Below, one piece after another: positions 53,209-61,661 of a stretch of 64,000 nucleotides of DNA. The translations under genes and the position numbers were made by a program. How positions within the stretch are numbered: position 1 is the stretch's first letter; every line of letters starts with the position of its first letter. The notes under the pieces are model-generated. The model was not told the DNA's origin. It was given only the letters and a program-made list of their open reading frames with translations, and ran no database searches. Origin of the DNA: JAGVGT01 sp963807225 (lineage in GTDB: Bacteria; Desulfobacterota; Desulfobulbia; Desulfobulbales; JAGXFP01). The stretch covers positions 186,001-250,000 of the forward strand of contig CAWEAD010000005.1 in assembly GCA_963807225.1 (NCBI GenBank). Reading direction: 5' to 3'.

Positions 53209-53763
53209 ATGGAATCAAACCTCAGTCGTTCGGAAAAAAAACGCCAGGCCAAGGATGTCGAAAAGCTCAGCCACGAGTTGGCCGAATTGCCCCCGGCCGA
53301 CCTGGCCAAGCTGCCCTGCGACGAATTCATCCGTCAGGAAATCGCCGCCAGCCACAATCTTAAGGGAGGCGCCAAAAAACGCCAGATTAAGTATGTAGCC
53401 CGAGAACTACGCCAGCTGGAATTGCTCGAAATTTTGACCTTTCTGGAGGAGCGGCAAGGGTCGCGGCTGAAAAGCCAGGGGGAGGACAAGGAACTGGAAC
53501 GGCTGCGTAATGAGATCCTCGAGGCGGCCATCCAGGAATTCCAGGATCGGCTCGATCCGGACGAGCGCTTCCGGATGGATCGGCAAGCCTCGCCACTGCT
53601 GGATTGCGCCCTCCGCTTCCCGGGCTTTGAACTGGAAGCCGCCGCCCGAGCCGCTGAAGACTTCGCCGCCACCCGCAAACCTAGCCACTCCCGGCAGCTG
53701 CTCCGGCTGATCCGGGGGGCGGCGGAACGGCGGAAATTCCCCCGCCTCGGAACTGAAAAATAA
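53209..53763 (+). CDS. darP: Ribosome biogenesis factor DarP (YjgA, DUF615)
   Basis: A 184-residue basic helical protein. It opens LSRSEKKRQAKDVEKLSHEL and has LPCDEFIRQEIAASHNLKGG followed by AKKRQIKYVARELRQL, the YjgA signature. In E. coli this factor helps 50S maturation. No clear ribosome site is seen; a hairpin lies directly in front of the ATG. The next gene starts one base behind its stop. Confidence 0.92.
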   Translation: MESNLSRSEKKRQAKDVEKLSHELAELPPADLAKLPCDEFIRQEIAASHNLKGGAKKRQIKYVARELRQLELLEILTFLEERQGSRLKSQGEDKELERLRNEILEAAIQEFQDRLDPDERFRMDRQASPLLDCALRFPGFELEAAARAAEDFAATRKPSHSRQLLRLIRGAAERRKFPRLGTEK

Positions 53764-53764
53764 G

Positions 53765-54211
53765 ATGGACTACCGTCAAGGCCAGACCGGCCGCATCTTC
53801 TGCATCCGCTTCGACGAAGGCGACGATTTACTCGGCAATCTGCTCGATCTGCTGAGAAAAGAAGAGGTTCGCCAGGGCTGGTTCCACGTGATCGGCGGCT
53901 TGCGTGAAGCCCAGGTGGTGACCGGTCCCCGAGAACCGGTCATGCCGCCGGAACCGGTCTGGGCGGAGCTGGACACCGCCCGGGAAACCCTGGGCACCGG
54001 CACCGTCTTTTGGGACGGCGACGAGCCCAAAGTACACCTGCACGCCGCCATGGGCCATCACGGTGACACCCTGACCGCCTGCGTTCGCAAGGGCACCAGG
54101 GTCTATCTAATCCTGGAGGTGGTGCTGATCGAGATCGTCGGCATCGAAGCCAGCCGTCCCTGGTTCCCGGCGGGCGGTTTTAATCGCCTCACTTTCGCCG
54201 GCAGTCGATAA
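53765..54211 (+). CDS. PPC (DUF296) domain protein
   Basis: A 148-residue protein with the PPC/DUF296 fold: EGDDLLGNLLDLLRKEEVRQ, then FHVIGGLREAQV, and the metal-like histidines HLHAAMGHHGDTLTACV. In plants this fold accompanies AT-hooks; bacterial single-domain proteins form trimers with no settled function. It directly follows darP, so the two share a transcript. Confidence 0.88.
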   Translation: MDYRQGQTGRIFCIRFDEGDDLLGNLLDLLRKEEVRQGWFHVIGGLREAQVVTGPREPVMPPEPVWAELDTARETLGTGTVFWDGDEPKVHLHAAMGHHGDTLTACVRKGTRVYLILEVVLIEIVGIEASRPWFPAGGFNRLTFAGSR

Positions 54212-54354
54212 CCTACCGTATCCATAAGATCTTTTCCTTGACAGCCTGAACGCCCTGCTCCACAATCATTTCTAAAGTGATTGATATCGGACCTGACCGT
54301 TTAGCATATCCCGCAATCACCTGCGTAACTATCCCAACAGCAGGAGGACAGTCC

Positions 54355-54717
54355 ATGCCCAGCCCTAAAAAATCTTCTATTAAGGCCAAAGCCTCCACCA
54401 CTGGCAAGCCAACTGGCAAAGGCAAAACCGCTACCACTCGCAAGCCGGCGACCGCGGCCGCGCCTTCCATAGAATTTCGCCTCTTCGCCCCGGAAGCGCA
54501 TGAGGTTTGCCTGGCCGGCGATTTTAGCGCCTGGCAACCTGAAGAATGCCGGATGCGGCGCTTCAAGGACGGCACCTGGAAAAAAATGCTGAAACTTAAG
54601 CCGGGACGATACGAGTACCGTTTCGTCGTCGACGGTCAGTGGTGGACAGACCCGGAAAACCCTCAACGCCAAGACAACCCCTTCGGCCAGCAAAACTCGG
54701 TCTTGCTCGTGTCATAA
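54355..54717 (+). CDS. CBM48 (glycogen-binding) domain protein
   Basis: A 120-residue protein with GGAGGACAG before ATG 54355. A basic, threonine/lysine-rich N-terminus (about 40 residues) leads to a CBM48/AMPK-beta-type domain: FRLFAPEAHEVCLAGDFSAW, then MRRFKDGTWKKMLKLKPGRY and EYRFVVDGQWWTDPENP. Such domains bind alpha-glucans. No catalytic domain is attached and no glycogen genes are nearby. Confidence 0.88.
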   Translation: MPSPKKSSIKAKASTTGKPTGKGKTATTRKPATAAAPSIEFRLFAPEAHEVCLAGDFSAWQPEECRMRRFKDGTWKKMLKLKPGRYEYRFVVDGQWWTDPENPQRQDNPFGQQNSVLLVS

Positions 54718-54721
54718 AAAA

Positions 54722-54757
54722 AGTGGGAAAGCCCGGGCAGGCCTTCCCACTTTTGGT
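54722..54757. terminator. Bidirectional terminator between CBM48 gene and pycB
   Basis: AAGTGGGAA and TTCCCACTT form the stem; T-runs occur on both strands (TTTT on plus, TTTTTTT on minus). It lies between convergent genes. Confidence 0.85.
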
Positions 54758-54789
54758 GGTGCTCTTCCTGATTATGAAAAAATTGCCGA

Positions 54790-56700
54790 TTAAGCTTCGC
54801 TTACGGCAATCTTCATGATCTTATCGCCAACATTCAGCGCCTTGCCGACTTCGGTGAGGATCTTCTCCACCTTGCCGTTGACCATACTCTCCACCGGGGT
54901 CTGCATCTTCATGGCCTCGATCACCGCCAGTCTCTCGCCGACCTTGACCTCCTGACCGATTTCGACACTGATCTCGCAGACATTGGCCTTAAAGGTGGAG
55001 CGCACGTCGCCGACCTTGGCCAAGTCGACGATTTCTTCCTTGCTCAGTTGCGCCTCAGCCGGGGCCGCCCCCTGCTGAGCTTGCTCCTGGAAGAGATAGA
55101 CCCGTTCGTGGTGGTCGACATTCAAGTAGACGTTCCACTCGCCCTCTTCGCTCATCTCTTTGGGACCGATCTCGATGACATGCTCCTTGCCGTCGTGGTC
55201 GCGGAATTTCAGGTCTTCGCCGAGCTTGAAGCCGCCCCGGCGCAAGAAAATCGAGGGCGGCAGGACATAAACCTTACCGAACTTCTCTTCAAACTTATAG
55301 AACTCCACCGCATCATTGGGATGCTGCAGGTAAATGACCAGTTGCTGCTCGGTTGGTTTGGTTCCCAGACGCTTGGCCAGGATGGCGCGCTCCTTCTCGA
55401 TATCGATGTCCTCGATCTGATCCATGCCGCCCTGCTCTTCCAGGATCTTGCGCCACTCCGGCCCGAAGACCTTTTCGTAGATCCAGTCGGCCGGCTGATA
55501 GAAGGGGAAAGGTCCATATTTGCCCAGCAGCAAGTTCTTCAAATCACCGGAAGGATTGCCGTAGCGGTCGCCACCTTGAACGTTGCTGACCGCCGTGGTC
55601 CAGAGGATCTGGGAACCGGGGGTGACGCTCCAATAGTTGCCCAGTTCCACCTGGACTTTGGGCAGCTCTTCATGCAGGATCTCGGGCATCTTGTCCAGGA
55701 AACCGCCTTTGACCGCCTGCTCGAAGCTGCTGCCCATGGCGCCGCCCGGCAGCTTATGGATCTGCACGGTGGGCGAGAAGCCTTTGAACTGTGACTCGAA
55801 GTATTCGTAGTGTTCACGCTCCCCGCGCAGTACCTCTGAGGTTTCAATGATGGCCTGTTCATCGATCCCCACCGGTTCGTGCCCATAATCACGAAGATCA
55901 TGGATGACGCTCAGGATCGGCGGCGGCCCGTAGTAACCGGTGAAGGCGTGGTCGGCGGCATCAACGATCTTGGCGCCGTTTTCCACCGCGGCGGTGATCC
56001 GGCCGAGATCGTTACCGTCGGTGTTGTGTCCGTGATAATGGATAACCATGTCCGAATATTTGTCTTTAATGGCCCGAACCAGGCTGCCGATCCGCTTAGG
56101 CGAACCCAGGCCGCCGTGATTCTTGATACAGAGCAGAATCTCGTCGCCGGTCGCCTCAAGAATTTCCCCGACTTTTTTGACGTAAAATTCGTCGGTATGC
56201 TCGGGGCCGGTGGAAAAGCAGATGCAGGGCTCAAGAATCTTCCCGGCCTTCTGCACCTCTTCGAAAACCGCCAGCATATTGGGGATGTGATTCATGAAGT
56301 CGAATACCCGCCAGACATCGACATATTTGGCGAATTCCCGCACCGTCAGCCGAATGACGTTCTGGGGATAGGGGCGGTACCCGAAGAGATTGATACCCCG
56401 GCAAAGGGTCTGGAACATGGTCTTGGGCATCTTCTCCCGCAGCAGTTCCAGCTTGAGAAAAGGATCGACCTGTTTGCGCAGAATATCGACGTGTACCGAA
56501 GCCCCGCCGGTAATCTCCAGGGAAAAATAGTTGGCGCGTTCGCGGGCTGGAGCGGCCAGGAGATCGGTGTGCAGCAGGATTCGATTCTTAAAATCGGACT
56601 GGGACAGATCTCGGGCGGTATTGGTAATGTAATAGCCTTTCGCCCCCCGAACGGTCTTAAGAACTTCGGTGATGCTCATCCCGGTTACAATACGTTCCAT
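54790..56700 (-). CDS. pycB: Pyruvate carboxylase subunit B (carboxyltransferase and biotin carrier)
   Basis: A 636-residue protein. ATG 56700 with AGGAGTTACC is preferred over an upstream frame that would overlap pycA. The carboxyltransferase barrel includes FQTLCRGINLFGYRPYPQNV, KNHGGLGSPKRIG and HYHGHNTDGNDLGRI with the metal histidines. The C-terminus is a biotinyl domain with the lysine in VIEAMKMQTPV. Together with PycA it makes oxaloacetate from pyruvate. The same architecture occurs in oxaloacetate decarboxylase alpha; no beta or gamma subunit genes are here and the biotin carboxylase is adjacent, which favours pyruvate carboxylase. Confidence 0.9.
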   Translation of the reverse strand: MERIVTGMSITEVLKTVRGAKGYYITNTARDLSQSDFKNRILLHTDLLAAPARERANYFSLEITGGASVHVDILRKQVDPFLKLELLREKMPKTMFQTLCRGINLFGYRPYPQNVIRLTVREFAKYVDVWRVFDFMNHIPNMLAVFEEVQKAGKILEPCICFSTGPEHTDEFYVKKVGEILEATGDEILLCIKNHGGLGSPKRIGSLVRAIKDKYSDMVIHYHGHNTDGNDLGRITAAVENGAKIVDAADHAFTGYYGPPPILSVIHDLRDYGHEPVGIDEQAIIETSEVLRGEREHYEYFESQFKGFSPTVQIHKLPGGAMGSSFEQAVKGGFLDKMPEILHEELPKVQVELGNYWSVTPGSQILWTTAVSNVQGGDRYGNPSGDLKNLLLGKYGPFPFYQPADWIYEKVFGPEWRKILEEQGGMDQIEDIDIEKERAILAKRLGTKPTEQQLVIYLQHPNDAVEFYKFEEKFGKVYVLPPSIFLRRGGFKLGEDLKFRDHDGKEHVIEIGPKEMSEEGEWNVYLNVDHHERVYLFQEQAQQGAAPAEAQLSKEEIVDLAKVGDVRSTFKANVCEISVEIGQEVKVGERLAVIEAMKMQTPVESMVNGKVEKILTEVGKALNVGDKIMKIAVSEA

Positions 56701-56746
56701 GGTAACTCCTGTTAAATCTTTGACGCCGGCTGAAGCGGCGAGCTGT

Positions 56747-58189
56747 TCAAATTGCGTATCGGTTTTGCTGTTCGTGGTGGATCTCGGCAATCAACCTGGC
56801 CAATTTGTTGACCTCGGAACCCTGCTCCTCGTACTTGGTGAGATGCGGATGGGTTTCGATGAACGAGGTGTTGAAATCGCCGGCTTTAAAGTCGGGATCC
56901 TTGATCAGATTCAGGTAATAGGGGATCGTAGTCTTGGGGCCGACGATTACGTAATTGATCAGACAGCGATGTAACCGGTCGACCGTTTCGTTCCAGCTGA
57001 AGCCGAAGACGGTGAGCTTTACCAAAAGCGAGTCGTAGACCTCGGGGATCGTGTAACCCTGGTAAACAAAACCGTCCAGCCGCACGCCATAGCCGCCCGG
57101 GGAGCGATAAACCGAAACCTTCTTGCCGCCTTCCGGCATAAAGTTATTCTGCGGGTCCTCGGCGTTGATCCGAACCTCGATGGCATACCCGCGGATTTTG
57201 ATATCCTCCTGACTGAAAGCCAGTTCCTTGCCCAGGGCCAGCTTGATCTGGGTCCGGACGATATCGATGCCGGTGACCATTTCGGTCACGGTATGCTCGA
57301 CCTGGACCCGGGTATTGATCTCCATGAAATAAAAATTGAAATCCTGATCGACCAGAAATTCAACGGTGCCGGCATTGCAATAGCTGGCTGCCTTGGCGGC
57401 CTTGACCGCCGTCGTGCAGATCCGCTCGACCAGGCTCTGGTCCTTGATCAGCGATGGGGCAATTTCCACCAGCTTCTGGTTGCGGCGCTGGATGGAGCAA
57501 TCGCGCGACCCCAGATGCACCGTCTTGCCCTTGGCGTCGGCGATGATCTGCACCTCGATATGCTTGGGTCGGAGCACCACTTTTTCGAGATAAACATTAT
57601 CATTATTAAAGGCAGCCCGGGCTTCGTTGCGGGCTACCTGGATCTGTTCGCGAAGTTGGCCGTCGTTTTCGACCTGGCGGATGCCGCGCCCGCCGCCACC
57701 AGCAGTGGCCTTGATCATCACCGGATAACCATAACGCGTAGCGAAGGCCAAAGCCTCCTCCACCCCCTCTTTGCCCGGTTTGAGATTCTGGGTGCCCGGC
57801 ACCATGGGGATCCCGGCCTCGGCCATGATCCGCCGGGCGGTGACTTTGTCGCCCAGATTGCGGATCACTTCGGAGGAAGGGCCGATGAAGATGATCCCGG
57901 CTTCCTCGCAGGCCTGAGCAAAATCAGGATTCTCTGCCAGGAAACCATAGCCGGGATGGATGGCGTCTGCTCCGCATTTGCGGGTGGCGTTAATCACTTT
58001 CTCGATATTCAGATAATCGCACCTGGGACCGTCGCCCAACCAGACCGCCTCGTCGGCCACCCGAATGTGCAGGGCATCATTGTCAGGAGTTTCATATACC
58101 GCCACGGCGATATGCCCCAGCTCCTGGATGGCCCGAATAATCCGGATCGCAATCTCTCCGCGATTTGCCACTAAGATTTTCTTCTTCAA
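56747..58189 (-). CDS. pycA: Pyruvate carboxylase subunit A (biotin carboxylase), TTG start
   Basis: A 480-residue ATP-grasp enzyme that carboxylates biotin. It opens KKKILVANRGEIAIRIIRAI and has the ATP-grasp glycine loop MIKATAGGGGRGIRQV, EKVVLRPKHIEVQIIAD, and FYFMEINTRVQVEHTVTEMV. The natural N-terminus requires TTG at 58189, behind GAGAGGTG. It ends 46 bases before pycB. Confidence 0.93.
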   Translation of the reverse strand: MKKKILVANRGEIAIRIIRAIQELGHIAVAVYETPDNDALHIRVADEAVWLGDGPRCDYLNIEKVINATRKCGADAIHPGYGFLAENPDFAQACEEAGIIFIGPSSEVIRNLGDKVTARRIMAEAGIPMVPGTQNLKPGKEGVEEALAFATRYGYPVMIKATAGGGGRGIRQVENDGQLREQIQVARNEARAAFNNDNVYLEKVVLRPKHIEVQIIADAKGKTVHLGSRDCSIQRRNQKLVEIAPSLIKDQSLVERICTTAVKAAKAASYCNAGTVEFLVDQDFNFYFMEINTRVQVEHTVTEMVTGIDIVRTQIKLALGKELAFSQEDIKIRGYAIEVRINAEDPQNNFMPEGGKKVSVYRSPGGYGVRLDGFVYQGYTIPEVYDSLLVKLTVFGFSWNETVDRLHRCLINYVIVGPKTTIPYYLNLIKDPDFKAGDFNTSFIETHPHLTKYEEQGSEVNKLARLIAEIHHEQQNRYAI

Positions 58190-58382
58190 AAGCGCACCTC
58201 TCTGCCTAAAAAATAATGATTCCGGACGATCGGATTTCTTCTGGGGTAAAACAGGCAAGCCGGTTCGAATGACACTTGAGGAAGAAGCTGAATTTACATC
58301 CAAACCGTTGGTCAACTTGGGAAAATATCATAAAGCCCAAGGGGAGGCAAGGGCAAAAAAGTGCAGCACCAAAATGGCACAG

Positions 58383-60188
58383 CTAGGACCAAAGCTTCCG
58401 ACGCAAACCACTGCGCCGTTCGGTAACCGCCGCCACGGCCTGCGCCAGAACTTCTGGTGTTCCGCAAATAGTCACCTCGTCACGAGCTCTGGTCACGGCG
58501 GTAAAGAGCAATTCGCGAGAAAGAACCGGGGAGAAATTGCCGGGCAGAACCAGGGCGATCCTGGAATATTCCGACCCCTGGCTTTTGTGTACCGTCATGG
58601 CATAGGCAACTTGGTGTTCCGTCAGGCGGGATGGCGAGATTATCCGCAAAGTACCGCCCGGCCCTGGGAAATAGGCCCGGCTCTCAGCCCTCTCTCCGGT
58701 TACGGGCCAGATTATCCCGGTGTCGCCGTTGTAAAGTTGCAATTCATAGTCATTGCGAAGCACCATTACCGGTCGCCCTGGCGCTACGCCACCTACTGAA
58801 TCAGCCGCCAATAGATCCTGGAGTCGACGATTGATCTGTTCGGCACCAAAACCGCCCTGGCGGAGGGCGCACAAAACCCGGTATCGACCGTTGTCCGCCA
58901 GGATCTGTTCCGGGTGTCGACCGACCAGCCAGGCAAAACGACCGGCCGACACCAGGTCGGCAAGCCAAACATCAAGCTGCCCCGGACCGGCCACTTCACG
59001 CCAGATAACCTCGGGATAATCCGGATTCTGCAGACATTCCCAGGCTTCCGCGAAATCTCCATCCCTGATTGCCCGACTTAGAATAGCTATGCCGCTACCG
59101 GAGCCAAATCGCCGGCTGCCCTGGAGTTCGACCAGTGAATCGCAAAATCGACCTGGGCCGGGCGGCCCCGGAGGGAGCGCAATCACCTCGCCCAGCTGCC
59201 GGGCCTCGTCGACAAATTCCTTGGAAAAAGATGCTAAACCGGCTGGATCGCAGATGTCGCCCAATACCGATCCCGGCTCGACCGAGGCCAACTGATGTCG
59301 ATCACCGAGTAGAATCAAGCGGGCCGTTGCCGTTAGAGCTCCGAACAACTTGGCCATCAACGGCAAATCGACCATGGACGCTTCATCTATAACCAGCAGA
59401 TCGTACGGCAATGGGTTTTCTTCGTTGTGACGAAAAAAAGGAGAGCCGCCGACTGCCCCCAACAGACGATGGATGGTCATTACCTGATCGGGGATGAAAT
59501 CACCCCACCCGGGAGGTAATTGTCCTTGGCCCTTGAGATTGGCCACCGTCTCCTGCAGGCGCATGGCAGCCTTTCCGGTCGGGGCGGCCAGAGCAATTCG
59601 CAAGCGTTCGCCCCGCAAGCGGTACTGTTCGCCAAGCAAAGCCAGAACCAGGGCAACTGTGGTGGTCTTGCCGGTCCCCGGTCCGCCGGTGATCACGACC
59701 AAAGAGCGCAAGAGGACGGCAAGTCCGGCCAAACGCTGCCAATCCCGACCGACTATGTCTTTCCGCTCGGGAAAAAGTCTATCGATCCCCTCAACCAGCG
59801 TCCGGCGGTCAAAAAAGCAATCGTCAGAATTGCCTCGCAGGCGCAAAAATTCAGCCACCGATTCCTCATACTCCCAGTAGCGACTCAGGTAAAGTCGGTC
59901 TTCTTCAAGCACCAGAGGGGCGGAACCGCTGGCAATTCCAACCACCGGACTACACCGGAGCTTGTCACGCCAGCTCTCCAGAACCGGCGCCCGAAGAATT
60001 CGTCCATCGCCCAGCTGGAATTGCCGTCCGGCCCATTCTTCCAGACGGAGGCAGATATCTCCGCCTCTGGTCATCAGGCTGGTCAGCAAGGCGGCCAGAT
60101 AAACTTCCTCGCCATCATCCGCCGCCAGGCCGGCAATGAATCTGGCAAAGTGACAATCCAAAGAAATGTTTTCAAGCGCCTGTGTCAT
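58383..60188 (-). CDS. recD: Exodeoxyribonuclease V alpha subunit (RecD)
   Basis: A 601-residue superfamily 1 helicase, the usual RecD length. Walker A is VITGGPGTGKTTTVALVLAL, motif II LLVIDEASMVDL, motif III ILLGDRHQLASVEPG and motif V/VI AYAMTVHKSQGSEYSRI and LLFTAVTRARDEV. ATG 60188 matches the family start (LDCHFARFIAGL); an ATG at 60236 is possible. RecB and RecC genes are not beside it: pycA lies downstream and the divergent polarity operon upstream. Confidence 0.92.
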   Translation of the reverse strand: MTQALENISLDCHFARFIAGLAADDGEEVYLAALLTSLMTRGGDICLRLEEWAGRQFQLGDGRILRAPVLESWRDKLRCSPVVGIASGSAPLVLEEDRLYLSRYWEYEESVAEFLRLRGNSDDCFFDRRTLVEGIDRLFPERKDIVGRDWQRLAGLAVLLRSLVVITGGPGTGKTTTVALVLALLGEQYRLRGERLRIALAAPTGKAAMRLQETVANLKGQGQLPPGWGDFIPDQVMTIHRLLGAVGGSPFFRHNEENPLPYDLLVIDEASMVDLPLMAKLFGALTATARLILLGDRHQLASVEPGSVLGDICDPAGLASFSKEFVDEARQLGEVIALPPGPPGPGRFCDSLVELQGSRRFGSGSGIAILSRAIRDGDFAEAWECLQNPDYPEVIWREVAGPGQLDVWLADLVSAGRFAWLVGRHPEQILADNGRYRVLCALRQGGFGAEQINRRLQDLLAADSVGGVAPGRPVMVLRNDYELQLYNGDTGIIWPVTGERAESRAYFPGPGGTLRIISPSRLTEHQVAYAMTVHKSQGSEYSRIALVLPGNFSPVLSRELLFTAVTRARDEVTICGTPEVLAQAVAAVTERRSGLRRKLWS

Positions 60189-60284
60189 CTCCAACTCCCG
60201 ACCCAACCCGGACCGAACCATTTCAATTACCAACAAACGCCCGCCAAAAGGTGTTTTTCAGAACATCAAGCCACCTTATATAGC

Positions 60285-60313
60285 TTGACAAAAAATATCA
60301 ACACGGGTTATTT
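60285..60313 (+). promoter_or_regulatory. Sigma-70-type promoter of the Roadblock-MglA operon
   Basis: TTGACA and TTATTT are separated by exactly 17 bases. The -35 is consensus, the -10 close to consensus. Confidence 0.6.
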
Positions 60314-60422
60314 TTCCAATACTTCAAGCTAGTTACTCACAGCACAGCCGACATCTTGCTGTTTTAGTGGTTTTTTCGAGGGGGTTATTTGCTGTAACGA
60401 ACATTAACAGCTTGCTTAAAAA

Positions 60423-60445
60423 AGGATATTAAACTTTAATATCCT
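60423..60445. other. Leader hairpin of the Roadblock-MglA operon
   Basis: AGGATATTAA and TTAATATCCT flank ACT. It lies within the predicted 5' leader, about 105 bases before the Roadblock start. An attenuator or an operator is possible. Confidence 0.45.
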
Positions 60446-60549
60446 GCTGCTTTTCGTTGTTCGCTGGAAAGCTCGCAACCATCAAGGTGACCAGTCATCG
60501 TCACCAGCATAGACAGAGACATTTGAGGATTACTTGGAGGAGGTTGTCC

Positions 60550-60951
60550 GTGGCCGATATTATCATCACCGCCCAATCGCAAGAGAAAGCCGGGAATCTG
60601 ATCGTCAACAACCTCATCAAGGCCGGGGTCAGAACTGCCTTGCTCATCGATTCCGCCGGCAATGTTCTTGCAAACTGCGGCCACGAGCAGCAGCAGATCG
60701 ATATCGACGCCATCTCTCTGGCGGCCTTGGCGGCAGCCAGCCTGGCGGCCACCTCGCAAATTGCCAAACTGATCGGAGAAGACGACTTTTCCCTGCTTTT
60801 TCACAAAGGGAAGAATGGCAATATTCATTTCGGCCGGGTCGGTGAGGAACTGATTCTGATAACCATTTTCGGAGATGATGTTTCTCTGGGTTTGATCAGA
60901 TGCCGAGTAGCGGAACTGTCAGATGGCCTCGCCGAGATTTTCGAGGGATAA
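60550..60951 (+). CDS. Roadblock/LC7-domain protein (MglB-like)
   Basis: A 133-residue protein starting with GTG at 60550 behind GGAGGAGG. The Roadblock fold is visible as TALLIDSAGNVLANCGHEQQ, ISLAALAAASLAATSQIAKL and the strand LLFHKGKNGNIHF with ELILITIFGDDVSLGLI. Roadblock proteins such as MglB act as GTPase-activating partners of MglA. Its stop lies two bases before the GTPase start, so a complex is likely. Confidence 0.88.
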   Translation: MADIIITAQSQEKAGNLIVNNLIKAGVRTALLIDSAGNVLANCGHEQQQIDIDAISLAALAAASLAATSQIAKLIGEDDFSLLFHKGKNGNIHFGRVGEELILITIFGDDVSLGLIRCRVAELSDGLAEIFEG

Positions 60952-60953
60952 TA

Positions 60954-61571
60954 ATGGCCCTAATAGATTTGAGCAAAAAAGAAGTTCACTGCAAGGTGGT
61001 CTATTATGGCCCGGGCCGATGCGGCAAGACCACCAACCTTCTCTATATCCATAAGGCCATGGAAGAAAAGGACCGGGGCAAGATGCTCACCATCGATACC
61101 AAAGGTGATCGCACTCTATTTTTCGATCTGCTCCCCTTGAATCTGGGCAAAATCTCCGGGTTCGACATCAGAATTCAGCTTTACACTGTTCCCGGGCAGG
61201 TTATGTACGAGGCCACCCGCAGGTTGGTTCTCAAAGGCGTGGACGGCCTGGTTTATGTAGCCGACCCACTCATGGTCAGGCGGGAAAGGAACATTGAAGG
61301 GTTGGAAGACCTGCGACGGAACCTTGAAAAGCATAACGTCAAACTGGAAAACATGCCCTTGGTCCTGCAGTACAACAAGAGGGATCTTTGCGACACCCCC
61401 ATCCCCACCCTGACCATTGATCAGTTGGAGCAGGACCTGAACGGCCAGCTGAAAACCGTATATTTCGAAGCCGTAGCAACCACCGGTGTCGGCGTATTTG
61501 AAACCCTTACGGAAATAACCAAAAGAACCGTACGCCATGTAGCTGAGAAGCATCTGCTGACCAAGATCTGA
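60954..61571 (+). CDS. MglA-type small GTPase
   Basis: A 205-residue Ras-like GTPase. The P-loop is VVYYGPGRCGKTTNLLYIHK, switch 2 region TVPGQVMYEATRRLVLKGVD, and the base-specificity motif LQYNKRDL. TVPGQ rather than DTAGQ is the hallmark of the MglA group. ATG 60954 has GAGGGATAATA in front. MglA sets cell polarity and, in Myxococcus, positions pili and gliding machinery. The gene is the second of at least four in this operon. Confidence 0.93.
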   Translation: MALIDLSKKEVHCKVVYYGPGRCGKTTNLLYIHKAMEEKDRGKMLTIDTKGDRTLFFDLLPLNLGKISGFDIRIQLYTVPGQVMYEATRRLVLKGVDGLVYVADPLMVRRERNIEGLEDLRRNLEKHNVKLENMPLVLQYNKRDLCDTPIPTLTIDQLEQDLNGQLKTVYFEAVATTGVGVFETLTEITKRTVRHVAEKHLLTKI

Positions 61572-61661
61572 GATGGCCTCTTCCGGCTTTTCTTGCGCCG
61601 GTGATATAGCTCGGTTCCACGGTCGGCTAAACAGGTTTTCCAAGAATCCGGGAGTTTTTCG

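Larger units (their letters stand above)
60189..60549. other. Divergent control region of recD and the Roadblock-MglA operon
   Basis: No gene is seen. It holds a strong plus-strand promoter at 60285-60313, leaving a leader of about 230 bases before the Roadblock start. Inside the leader is a perfect 10-bp inverted repeat at 60423-60445 (AGGATATTAA, loop ACT, TTAATATCCT), followed by a weak T-run (CTTTTCG). Confidence 0.5.
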
